Positions 14,338-21,402 of a stretch of DNA of 22,840 nucleotides are shown here, one piece after another (within the stretch, counting starts at the first letter, position 1; each line of letters starts with the position of its first letter). The stretch comes from a virus. Where the stretch lies: positions 1 through 22,840 of IMG/VR virus record IMGVR_UViG_3300033149_005032, one strand, 5' to 3'. Both the position numbers and the translations under genes were made by a program. Under the pieces are notes generated by a model, which worked only from the letters and a program-made list of their open reading frames with translations, did no database searches and was not told the origin of the DNA.

Positions 14338-15666
14338 TTACGAAAGAAATTCTTCTCTTTCTTTAAGCAAGATACCTTCTTTTTCAAGCTCATCTAAACA
14401 GGAATTATAAATCTCTGGAAGAACTGGAGCTTGAACTCCAGTTGCGGTAACTTTACCTTGAAGGATAAGTTTTGCACCAATAGCAGGTGGAATTCCTGTA
14501 GTACGAGCAACGGAGGAATCGTTATCTGGGATACCGTAATTAATTAATGTAGAAGTATAGCGGACACGTTTTTGATTTTTAGGGAAAAAGGCAACATAGC
14601 GGTGTTCCATAATAACAAGGTCTTGTTCTCCTTTTTCGTAATTCAACTTTTCTAAGAAAAGATACAAAATCACATCTCTTGGACTACCTTTCTTTAATGG
14701 AATATACTCATCGGAAAGAAGACCAAGCCATTTAATCCGATGTAAAACTGCTGTGTAAGGCTCTAAATTAAGAAATTTCCTTAATGCCTCTTCAATATCG
14801 CATTCTTTGGGTGCTCCAATGAGTCGGCGTGTAAATTTCTTATATGAAAGGTTTTCTAACTCCCAATAATCTTCTTCAAAAAGTCCCATATCGAGCATTT
14901 TAGATATTGTCTCACTCCAACCAATATAACGTATTGTCCCTCGATAAACGTTTTTTGCTTCAGGTATATCATAGAGCTTGATATACGGGAAAGAGTTTGC
15001 ATTAGCATACTCCTCGAACCATCCAAGATCTCTAATGTGAATAAAATTGGGATAATGGAAAGTTTTTCCCGAAGGTAAGATAACTTCTTTACCATTTCTT
15101 AAGAATCTTGCTTCGCGCTTACCTGCCCCTACCAGACGACTAGGAGCCCAAGAAAGCTTATATCCAAATGGATTAGTATTAGCTTGGAGAGAGGGAAGAG
15201 CCCCACAACAAGACCAAAAAGACTCCACCAGTCCACCTTTATTGTGAATCATCTTAATAGTTCTCGCAGCAGACATATGATCTATTCCTGGATCTAATCC
15301 AAGTTCACATAGGATAAGCACACCTGCCTTGTGAGTCGATTCATCGAGGTTTTGCATTTCTTGAGTTATATAAGATGGATGAATCATTGAAATCTGAGAT
15401 TCGATACAAAGTTTAGCAATATAAACCATAAATTGACTTGGAAGAAGATTTATAATTATATCTGGTTTAACCTTATCAATAAGTTTTTTTGCTCCCGAGG
15501 TAGCATCATCTACTATTATTGTTCCCCTAGGGTGCCCATTTACTACACGGTTAACATTTTGCGAATTTTTATCTACTACAGTAACATTATAATCGGGATA
15601 TTTTAAAAGATATTGTACGCAGGGACGTGCTATCCGACCTGCTCCAAAAATAAGAATTTTTTTCAT
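14338..15666 (-). CDS. Saccharopine dehydrogenase-family protein (Lys9-like)
   Basis: A 442-aa protein with an N-terminal NAD(P)-binding motif IFGAGRIARP (6-15), then VVDK near 35-38 and IINLLPSQF near 75-83. The family segment CELGLDPGIDHMSA follows, with SWAPSRLVGAG and ARFLRNGKE in the substrate domain, and ARTTGIPPAIGA near the end. Full length for the family. Such enzymes interconvert saccharopine with glutamate and aminoadipate semialdehyde; close relatives act on carboxynorspermidine or other amino-acid adducts, so the exact reaction is open. No lysine-ketoglutarate reductase is visible. It follows the NhaC gene with a good AAAGGAGT site; both lie between the long repeats, making a cellular origin likely. 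Confidence 0.85.
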   Translation of the reverse strand: MKKILIFGAGRIARPCVQYLLKYPDYNVTVVDKNSQNVNRVVNGHPRGTIIVDDATSGAKKLIDKVKPDIIINLLPSQFMVYIAKLCIESQISMIHPSYITQEMQNLDESTHKAGVLILCELGLDPGIDHMSAARTIKMIHNKGGLVESFWSCCGALPSLQANTNPFGYKLSWAPSRLVGAGKREARFLRNGKEVILPSGKTFHYPNFIHIRDLGWFEEYANANSFPYIKLYDIPEAKNVYRGTIRYIGWSETISKMLDMGLFEEDYWELENLSYKKFTRRLIGAPKECDIEEALRKFLNLEPYTAVLHRIKWLGLLSDEYIPLKKGSPRDVILYLFLEKLNYEKGEQDLVIMEHRYVAFFPKNQKRVRYTSTLINYGIPDNDSSVARTTGIPPAIGAKLILQGKVTATGVQAPVLPEIYNSCLDELEKEGILLKEREEFLS

Positions 15667-15698
15667 AATAATTTAACTCCTTTCTATTCATTTTATTG

Positions 15699-15729
15699 GT
15701 GAGGAGAGGAATATCTTTCCTCTCCTCAC
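15699..15729. promoter_or_regulatory. 13-bp perfect hairpin between NhaC and dehydrogenase genes
   Basis: Arms GTGAGGAGAGGAA and TTCCTCTCCTCAC with a 5-base loop, perfectly paired. There is no T-run on the minus strand, so it is more likely an mRNA processing, stability or attenuation element than a terminator. It sits 33 bases before the dehydrogenase start. Confidence 0.6.
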
Positions 15730-15744
15730 TTCTATTTAACTAAT

Positions 15745-17301
15745 TTATATATTATTTTTTTTATCTTTTAAAAGATCTATTGCAATAGTATTCTTTATCT
15801 TACTCCCCCAAATTTTTCCAAAAACAACAACAAAGAGAAGTAGTAAACTTATAGCAAAAAATAATACTATTGGTGAAGCCATAAATCCTGCCACTATATA
15901 AGCAATAACACTCGCTAATGCTACAGTCATTGCATAAGGTAATTGTGTCTTAACATGATCAATATGGTCACAAGCTGCTCCCATAGATGAAAGAAGTGTA
16001 GTATCAGAAATAGGTGAGCAATGATCCCCAAAAAGCCCCCCACTAAGAACTGCACCAATAGATACATACATAGGTGCTCCGAGTGCGTTAGCCATTGGAA
16101 TGACAAGAGGCATAAGGATTGCAAATGTTCCCCAGGAACTACCAGTAGCAAAACTGATTCCTGCTCCTGTAATAAACATCATCATGGGAACCATCCATCC
16201 CGGAATATTGCCCTGTGCTAGAGCAATAATGTAGTTGGCTGTGCCAAGTGCTTTACAGATAGATCCGAGAGACCACGCCAAAACAAGAATCATGAGAATA
16301 AATACAATTTCTTTGGTACCTTCAAAATACATATCAAATGCTTCACTGAAGTTTTTAACTTTATATTTAATCATGAGAAATATGCAAGATACAGCACCAA
16401 GAAAATAGCCTGTACACAAAGACATCCGTAAGACAGATCCAGATACTATTTTGGCAGGGAATCCGTTAGAAATAAGCAGACCAAAAAAACAAACAAGAAG
16501 AACAATCATGGGGATAACCATCATCGGAGCCCGAGGCTGGACCCCTTCCTCAACTTTGATAGAAACAGCAGGACGAGCAGGTTTTGCATCAGGCCATAGA
16601 GGTTGTCCTGTATCTATTGTTCTTTTTTCTGCTTTGTACATTTCACTAAATTCGAAACCTAGAAATGCTACAAGAGGAATCATTACCAAAGCACCAATAG
16701 CATAAAATTGGAATGGAATAACTTTCATAAAGACAGTCCATTCAGATTCAACAATATTAAGAGCAACATATTCTTTGTGGATAAGTCCCATAATGTAAAT
16801 ACCCCATCCAATGAAAGGAATAAGAATGCAAACAGGTGAAGCAGTACTATCCAAAAGCCAGGCAAGTTTTTCTCTGCTAATTCGAAGTTTATCAGTAATA
16901 GGTTGAAATGCAGGACCAAGAATTAGTGGATTCCCAGAGTCTGAGAAGAATATAACCAGGCCACCTATCCAAACCGCTAATTGAGCTCTAACCCTGTTAT
17001 TGATCCAGATTATAATTTTTTCAGCAAAAGCCGTGGCCCCTCCGGAATGGGTAATTACTCCAACAAAACCGCCAATGAAGATCATCATAACCAATAAGCT
17101 AGAGTTATAACTATCCGAAGCCTGTACAAAAATGTAATCCTTAATCAAAACAGTTAATCCGGTCAAAAGATTCCAGCGAGATAAAATTACTGTGCCTAGA
17201 AAAGTTCCCAGAAAAAGCGCCATTAAAACATTGCGGTATTTAATCGCTAAGACTACTGCAATAATCGGTGGTAAAATTGATAAAAAACCATAATTTTCCA
17301 T
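15745..17301 (-). CDS. NhaC-family Na+/H+ antiporter-like transporter
   Basis: A 518-aa polytopic inner-membrane protein, the usual length of the NhaC family. It starts MENYGFLSILPPIIAVVLAI and has about 11-12 hydrophobic segments. Conserved features include GGFVGVITHSGG (about 77-88), FFSDSGNPLILGPAF (about 118-132), SFATGSSWGTFAILMPL (about 383-399) and GGLFGDHCSPISDTTLLSS (about 418-436). The family includes Na+/H+ exchangers, but also malate/lactate and amino-acid-linked antiporters. With an amino-acid dehydrogenase downstream, a lysine- or amino-acid-linked substrate is possible (inference). The ribosome site is AAAAAGGAGA. It is the first gene of the cassette, and its 170-base leader presumably holds its promoter. 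Confidence 0.9.
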   Translation of the reverse strand: MENYGFLSILPPIIAVVLAIKYRNVLMALFLGTFLGTVILSRWNLLTGLTVLIKDYIFVQASDSYNSSLLVMMIFIGGFVGVITHSGGATAFAEKIIIWINNRVRAQLAVWIGGLVIFFSDSGNPLILGPAFQPITDKLRISREKLAWLLDSTASPVCILIPFIGWGIYIMGLIHKEYVALNIVESEWTVFMKVIPFQFYAIGALVMIPLVAFLGFEFSEMYKAEKRTIDTGQPLWPDAKPARPAVSIKVEEGVQPRAPMMVIPMIVLLVCFFGLLISNGFPAKIVSGSVLRMSLCTGYFLGAVSCIFLMIKYKVKNFSEAFDMYFEGTKEIVFILMILVLAWSLGSICKALGTANYIIALAQGNIPGWMVPMMMFITGAGISFATGSSWGTFAILMPLVIPMANALGAPMYVSIGAVLSGGLFGDHCSPISDTTLLSSMGAACDHIDHVKTQLPYAMTVALASVIAYIVAGFMASPIVLFFAISLLLLFVVVFGKIWGSKIKNTIAIDLLKDKKNNI

Positions 17302-17465
17302 TTTTTAATATCTCCTTTTTGATTTATTTTATTTTAAGATAACTTATTCTTTTTTCCTAAGACCTAAAATTCTCCCAGTATTAATTTTTTTTCTCTTCCC
17401 ACCTCCTTATTTTTTAGGGGGACATCATATAGCATTTTCCCCAGTTAATCCAGCAATTTACACCC
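17302..17465 (-). promoter_or_regulatory. Leader of the cassette operon
   Basis: 164 bases between the right repeat and the NhaC gene. On the minus strand, TTGCTG (17456-17451) and TATATG (17431-17426) are 19 bases apart with TGC just before the second box. They are a poor to fair sigma-A-type promoter. An AAGGAGG with no good start codon follows. I see no recognised riboswitch. Confidence 0.25.
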
Positions 17466-17630
17466 TTTTTTCCGGGGGCAGGTTTTGTGGCTATTTACCT
17501 GTCCCCGCCTTTTTTAGCACTCTTATAAAACTACAAAGAGATATCAAATCACAATCAAAGGCACCACCTCACTTTAAATATCCCTGCTCCCCTGAAATAT
17601 GGTCAAAGGGGCAGGGACCGGCAATCCGGT
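17466..17630 (+). repeat. Right long direct repeat of the cassette
   Basis: Same orientation as 14023-14189 and identical over 17516-17630 (115 bp). The leading hairpin (arms 17473-17483 and 17497-17507) is, however, the reverse complement of the left one, apart from two loop bases. It overlaps the last 28 bases of the 133-aa gene, whose stop codon lies in the repeat. Confidence 0.9.
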
Positions 17631-18004
17631 TTGTATAATTCGCAAATAGCTTTTAATTGGGGTTTACCATAGAATTCATAATTTTCTAAATTATTCCACT
17701 TCTTTAAGAATTCATCCTGGCCATCTAGCCATAGCCAAGCTCTCATATGCATAAGTGATCTGCCCGCACTTATCCCCCGGCAATCGTTAGCCTTTTCCCA
17801 GGCAAAATCCATATACTCTTTAATCTTTTCTGCGGGTTCTTTTTCTACGCCTTCTTCCCAATCCTCTTTTGTCATACCTTCTTTCGCGTAGGGTTTTGCA
17901 TGTTCAAAATCTAAATAATATAAATATTCCAATGATTCCCACCCGCCTGTATCATTATCTTTTCTTTCTTCGAATTTCTTTAATATTTCTTCTTGTGTTC
18001 TCAC
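17603..18004 (-). CDS. Phage protein of unknown function, C-terminus truncated by repeat
   Basis: A 133-aa protein with GTG start (GGGGGTG ribosome site). HAKPYAKEGMTKEDWEEG, YMDFAWEKANDCRGISAGRSLMHMRAWLWL (about 64-93) and YGKPQLKAICELY are a pattern I recognise from phage hypothetical proteins of about 140-150 aa. Relatives continue after ICELY with an aromatic/acidic tail. Here the last nine residues, from KP to the stop, are encoded by the right long repeat. The end is therefore replaced, not natural. Function unknown; the SAGRS-x-x-HM-x-AWLWL helix is the conserved core. Confidence 0.65.
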   Translation of the reverse strand: MRTQEEILKKFEERKDNDTGGWESLEYLYYLDFEHAKPYAKEGMTKEDWEEGVEKEPAEKIKEYMDFAWEKANDCRGISAGRSLMHMRAWLWLDGQDEFLKKWNNLENYEFYGKPQLKAICELYKPDCRSLPL

Positions 18005-18026
18005 TTAATCACCCCCTTTTTTTATA

Positions 18027-18054
18027 GAAATACCAATATTTTTTATAGTATTTC
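18027..18054. other. Short AT-rich inverted repeat
   Basis: GAAATAC (18027-18033) and GTATTTC (18048-18054) flank a 14-base A/T spacer between the methyltransferase and the 133-aa gene. CTATAAA-like words recur nearby. There is no T-run on the minus strand; a regulatory role is possible only. Confidence 0.3.
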
Positions 18055-18071
18055 CATAGTTTATTTATAGT

Positions 18072-19604
18072 TTAAAATAAGTTAGGCTGGACCTTCTTAA
18101 TCCTCTTTTTAGCCATATCAATATATTCCTGTTTTATCTCAATACCGATAAATCTTTTTCTTTGTTTCAAAGCCACTAATGCAGTAGTCCCGGCCCCCAT
18201 GAATGGATCTAAAACTATACCGGATTCAAAACCGGCATTACAGCCACAATCAGAATATCCTTTAGATTTATATTCTGAATTTGCTTTAACTTTAAATTTT
18301 GTTTTTGTTTCTTGCCCGGCATGATGTTCTTCTAAATTTCCCTTGCCGAGATATTCTTTGTATTCTTCTGTAGGCTCTAATATTTTTACCCTTGCCATAC
18401 CGCATTTTTTACAGACAAATTCCGGGCAGCCCGCTTTAATCGGTATCTCAATTAACCCTTCCGGATATACTGCAAAATGGGCTTCCGGGTAAGGTGAAGT
18501 TGGAATGGTCCAGACTGCTCTCATGTTTCGGCCTTGCTTGTTTGGCCTCATATTCCTATCTCGGTAGGTACTCTGTCCTGTTCCTTTATCCCAATCGCTT
18601 TTATTTACTGCTTTTAATTTATTCCCACCCCATCGATCTAATGGTCCCTTGTATTCCTCAAATTGCTGCTCAAACCAATAATCGTGACCGGTCCAGAGGG
18701 ATACTTTTTTATATCCTTCTTTTGCATAGTTTGATTTTTTTCTTAAAGGAAGTTTAAATGTTTCATCTCTACTTGGTCTTTGCCAGCTGCTTTCTTTTTT
18801 CTGCCACTCCCAATCTCTGCCTTCTATTCCCTTAATACCTAAAGGCTTTTTATTTAAACATTCTAAAGTTTTCTCATTGGTCCAGAATATAGCTTTATTA
18901 TTTTTGGTAAAGAAAAACAGATATTCAAAATCTATAGTGAACCTGTCGTTTGCACTTGAGGGCATGCAATTCGGTTTTTCCCAGATAATTGTATTTCTCT
19001 TGATCCAGCCCCGGTTAATCATTTCTATTGAAAATCTATAGGGAATATCTAATAGGCTTTTTTCATAGCCTCTAGTAGTCTTTTGATTCCCCTGGGAAGC
19101 TCCCATCTCCAAAGTCTTATAACCTAAATTTCTTGTATGTTCTTTGTGTCCTGAAGCATTCCCACTACCGCCATAGGAATCCCCGATATTTACGAAACAA
19201 ACCCCATCTTTCCTTAATACTCTTTTAACTTCATCAAAGATATCGCAAAGATGTTTTATATATAATTCAAAGGTTGGCTCGAGGCCCAGACTCCCGCGCC
19301 AGGCTCCACATTTAGAGCAAAACCCCGCTTTTGTACTACCAAAGCCGTGCAGATTTTCTCTATATTTTGGATTGCCTAGCGTGCCACCATCTAAATTTTG
19401 CCTATTCTTGTGTAATAATTTTGAATCATATTCATTAAATTCGTGATTACAATTCTTATCCCCATCCCATATAACCGGTTCAATGCCATAATCCCGAAGT
19501 CCCCAGTATGGAGGAGAACATACACAGCAATTAACTGATTCTGACGGTAATTTTGGAAGTATCTCTAGATCATTGCCACATAATATTTTATTTATGTAAT
19601 CCAT
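18072..19604 (-). CDS. DNA N4-cytosine/N6-adenine methyltransferase, beta-class order
   Basis: A 510-aa protein. The catalytic motif SPPYWGLRDYG is near the N-terminus (30-40), and the SAM-binding motif DPFMGAGTTALVAL near the C-terminus (466-479) with FIGIEIKQEY. This gives the catalytic-first (beta) order. SPPY, rather than DPPY, favours N4-cytosine but does not prove it. Two Cys pairs are visible, one at FCSKCG near residue 97 and one at FVCKKCG near 390-396, so a zinc finger is plausible inside the long central insert that probably reads the target. No restriction gene is adjacent, as for solitary phage methylases that protect phage DNA. Ribosome site GAGG; ends 67 bases before the 133-aa gene. 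Confidence 0.9.
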   Translation of the reverse strand: MDYINKILCGNDLEILPKLPSESVNCCVCSPPYWGLRDYGIEPVIWDGDKNCNHEFNEYDSKLLHKNRQNLDGGTLGNPKYRENLHGFGSTKAGFCSKCGAWRGSLGLEPTFELYIKHLCDIFDEVKRVLRKDGVCFVNIGDSYGGSGNASGHKEHTRNLGYKTLEMGASQGNQKTTRGYEKSLLDIPYRFSIEMINRGWIKRNTIIWEKPNCMPSSANDRFTIDFEYLFFFTKNNKAIFWTNEKTLECLNKKPLGIKGIEGRDWEWQKKESSWQRPSRDETFKLPLRKKSNYAKEGYKKVSLWTGHDYWFEQQFEEYKGPLDRWGGNKLKAVNKSDWDKGTGQSTYRDRNMRPNKQGRNMRAVWTIPTSPYPEAHFAVYPEGLIEIPIKAGCPEFVCKKCGMARVKILEPTEEYKEYLGKGNLEEHHAGQETKTKFKVKANSEYKSKGYSDCGCNAGFESGIVLDPFMGAGTTALVALKQRKRFIGIEIKQEYIDMAKKRIKKVQPNLF

Positions 19605-19612
19605 GTTTTACC

Positions 19613-20236
19613 TCATTTATTTGCCTCAAAAAATGCTTTGGCAAATCCCAGTGGGGTTATGCTTCTTAACATTTTCCTATTTTTTGTTTTACCGCCTGTT
19701 TTGCCCCAGAGTGGCGGGAATCTTTTGCCGGCTGAAATATAGAAAATTGGTTCTATTGAATTCTTTTTTGGTATATTAAAATATCCCCATAAATCAGTTT
19801 TCTTTGTATAAGGATCTCCGAAGTCATAAGGATTAAAAGTGAATACCGGTTTACCCAAAAATTGTCTTAGAATACCCATCGGATTTTCTAAACACCAAAA
19901 AGCTAATTTATGATCATAACGACATTCCCAGATTATATTTAAGCAAGCTATAACTAATTTCATACCTTGCCTAAAATCTCTCGGTGTTTTTGCCCGGGTC
20001 CTGGCTAAGCTAAACATAGTACAAACCGGTGAGGCCAGTATTCCATATATATCATTAATTTCTACTGCGATTGGCAATTTGTTTCCGCCCTTAAAAATTA
20101 TATATTCTCCCATAATTTTAGTTTTTAAAATATCGTAAAAAGGCAAAGTAACATTTATCACAATATACCCAGCCTCTTTATATTTTTTACTCCAGGCTCC
20201 AGTTCCACCGCATAAATCAAGAATTATTTTTGACAC
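19613..20236 (-). CDS. Cytosine-C5 methylase-like phage protein
   Basis: A 207-aa protein with SAM motif LDLCGGTGAWSKKYKEAGY (6-24), a catalytic-type loop ILASPVCTMFSLAR (66-79) with C72 at the position of the C5-methylase nucleophile, and FWCLENPMGILRQF (113-126) matching the ENV-type motif. ITPLGFAKAFFEA at the end resembles motif X. It lacks a large target-recognition domain. It is probably a small C5-methyltransferase relative, of a kind common in phages, beside the second DNA methyltransferase. GTG start directly after the stop of the 47-aa gene; the ribosome site AAAGGAA is somewhat distant. Confidence 0.75.
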   Translation of the reverse strand: MSKIILDLCGGTGAWSKKYKEAGYIVINVTLPFYDILKTKIMGEYIIFKGGNKLPIAVEINDIYGILASPVCTMFSLARTRAKTPRDFRQGMKLVIACLNIIWECRYDHKLAFWCLENPMGILRQFLGKPVFTFNPYDFGDPYTKKTDLWGYFNIPKKNSIEPIFYISAGKRFPPLWGKTGGKTKNRKMLRSITPLGFAKAFFEANK

Positions 20237-20380
20237 TTAGTTACAGTTTCCTTTTTGAATCTTTTTATAATTTCGCCTTCTTAGATACTTCAATAGCTTA
20301 AAAAGTTTAATATCGTTCTCTTTATCTAGTTTTCTTAGTTCTTCTTCAGTTTTACGAAACATAATAATTGGTATCTTCAC
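20237..20380 (-). CDS. Small basic hypothetical protein (47 aa)
   Basis: Reads from a GTG at 20380 (GGGGGTAAGAA upstream, overlapping the TGA of the zinc-binding gene) or from an ATG at 20362, to a TAA at 20237 directly before the next GTG. The product MFRKTEEELRKLDKENDIKL... is a charged helix followed by a basic YLRRRNYKK segment. The tight fit between two genes supports it. No family is recognised. Confidence 0.5.
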   Translation of the reverse strand: MKIPIIMFRKTEEELRKLDKENDIKLFKLLKYLRRRNYKKIQKGNCN

Positions 20381-20559
20381 TTCTTACCCCCAGTTATTTT
20401 TTCGATTACTTTTTTCTTTATTTTTTCTAACATAGTTAAAGCGCATTTCTTGTGATAAATTCTATGATCATAGAAAATCATATCGCTTTCTTTTTCTATC
20501 TTTTTCCCGCACCGGAAGCATATCCAGGCAAGCCCTTCTTGGAGTCTGTATTTTTTCAT
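20377..20559 (-). CDS. Small treble-clef-like zinc protein
   Basis: A 60-aa protein with C14-x2-C17 (WICFRCGKKI) and H36-x2-C39 (YHKKCA), a LIM/treble-clef-like zinc site, then a lysine-rich helix (LEKIKKKVIEKI). It is probably nucleic-acid- or protein-binding; function unknown. The start overlaps the upstream 87-aa reading frame by 92 bases and has no clear ribosome site, so it may rely on translational coupling, or the upstream frame may end earlier in nature. Confidence 0.6.
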   Translation of the reverse strand: MKKYRLQEGLAWICFRCGKKIEKESDMIFYDHRIYHKKCALTMLEKIKKKVIEKITGGKK

Positions 20560-20731
20560 CGAGACATTCTACATTAAAGACAGTTCCATTTTCTGGTAAA
20601 AAAGCATATTGTCTCCACCTTCCAAACCATTTAATAATTCCTAGTCTATCTCCATGAAGTTTGGATGTTACTTCGATAACTTTTGTTTTGGGTTTTTTCT
20701 CTATCACGTTAAATTCAAGATATTTGCTCAT
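20468..20731 (-). CDS. Small conserved phage protein (LGIIKWFGRWRQY)
   Basis: An 87-aa protein with a beta-strand N-terminus (LEFNVIEKKPKTKVIEVTSK), then the hallmark LGIIKWFGRWRQYAFLPE (about 30-47), then FNVECLDEKIQ. This pattern recurs in phage small-protein clusters. Relatives usually end soon after the CL-x-x-I segment. Here the frame runs about 20 further residues (RRACLDMLPVREKDRKRK...) over the zinc-protein gene, which looks like accidental read-through of an overlapped frame. Ribosome site GAGAGGAT. Function unknown. Confidence 0.6.
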   Translation of the reverse strand: MSKYLEFNVIEKKPKTKVIEVTSKLHGDRLGIIKWFGRWRQYAFLPENGTVFNVECLDEKIQTPRRACLDMLPVREKDRKRKRYDFL

Positions 20732-20732
20732 C

Positions 20733-20918
20733 TTATTTATCCTCTCGTGGATTATATGTCTGGTTATATGTAGTCTCTATATTAACTGTATGACCTGTTT
20801 TTATTGCATGCTTTCTTGCCTCTTTTTGTGCAGTCATATAATCTTCTTCTCTCCAATCACAATCGTAGCATTCGGCTATAGCACCTATTAAATATTTTCC
20901 AACTCTCTTTTTTCTCAT
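20733..20918 (-). CDS. Small C2H2-type zinc-binding protein
   Basis: A 61-aa protein with C17-x2-C20 (AECYDCDW) and H37-x5-H43 (ARKHAIKTGHTV), a compact C2H2-like layout seen in many small phage and archaeal/bacterial proteins of unknown role. Good GGAGGAAT ribosome site. Ends one base before the start of the 87-aa gene region. Confidence 0.65.
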   Translation of the reverse strand: MRKKRVGKYLIGAIAECYDCDWREEDYMTAQKEARKHAIKTGHTVNIETTYNQTYNPREDK

Positions 20919-20919
20919 T

Positions 20920-21306
20920 TTATTCCTCCAATAAATAAACTTTTGTCAATCTCCGGCCCCACTTTTTAGCCTCTTCATAAGTATCAAAACATAAATCAAT
21001 TTTCCAGCCTTTAATTGCCGAACCCCGATCATTACATTTGCCGGAGCCATAACCTTCAACCCATACCATTTGACCCATTTTTAAAGGTCCAGTTTTATCG
21101 TCAATAGCGATACAGCCCCTACCAGCAATATCACCTATCGCGGTAAAACCATCGTCAAAAGGATAGGTACATTCAGGCCCCGGATAGTATCCGGTGGCTT
21201 CCAGGATAAAATATTTAGGCTCTTCCCCATTCCCCTGTTTTGGTAAAGCTATATAAATTAATAAGATTAATATTATAATTTCAATTAGAATAATTATTTT
21301 TTTCAT
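20920..21306 (-). CDS. 3D-domain cell-wall protein with N-terminal membrane anchor
   Basis: A 128-aa protein from the ATG at 21306 (GAGGATATC site); an earlier ATG would put charged residues before the signal. Residues 3-20 are a hydrophobic signal/anchor. The 3D domain follows: LEATGYYPGPE (35-45), FTAIGDIAGRGCIAIDD (54-70), QMVWVEGYGSGKCNDRGSAIKG (79-100), KIDLCFDTYEEA (102-113). Three conserved acids (D69/D70, D93, D104) give the family its name, shared with MltA and YabE-type peptidoglycan-acting proteins. It likely acts on the wall outside the membrane, as a lysis or entry aid. It overlaps the 31-aa membrane gene by four bases. Confidence 0.85.
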   Translation of the reverse strand: MKKIIILIEIIILILLIYIALPKQGNGEEPKYFILEATGYYPGPECTYPFDDGFTAIGDIAGRGCIAIDDKTGPLKMGQMVWVEGYGSGKCNDRGSAIKGWKIDLCFDTYEEAKKWGRRLTKVYLLEE

Positions 21307-21398
21307 TTCGATATCCTCAATAGATAAATATATAGACCAATACAAAGAATTAATATAATTACCATTTTTATTAAAAAATATATATTTCTGATAAACAT
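21303..21398 (-). CDS. 31-aa hydrophobic membrane peptide
   Basis: ATG at 21398 preceded by GAAAGGGAAT, stop TGA overlapping the ATG of the 3D-domain gene (ATGA). The product (MFIRNIYFLIK..., ending LLRISK) is one hydrophobic helix with basic ends. This arrangement before a wall-acting protein suggests a lysis or envelope accessory, but no family is recognised and short AT-rich frames can arise by chance. Confidence 0.45.
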   Translation of the reverse strand: MFIRNIYFLIKMVIILILCIGLYIYLLRISK

Positions 21399-21402
21399 AA
21401 TT

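Noticed and set aside
14856-15095. Minus-strand open frame inside the saccharopine dehydrogenase gene
   Set aside because: Out-of-frame shadow of a full-length, well-conserved gene.
15927-16919. Hydrophobic open frames inside the NhaC gene on both strands
   Set aside because: Alternative-frame translations of a membrane-protein gene are often hydrophobic; no ribosome sites.
17302-17465. Lysine riboswitch upstream of the NhaC/saccharopine dehydrogenase operon
   Set aside because: Considered because of the possible lysine link, but the leader is too short and none of the conserved lysine-riboswitch core elements is recognisable.
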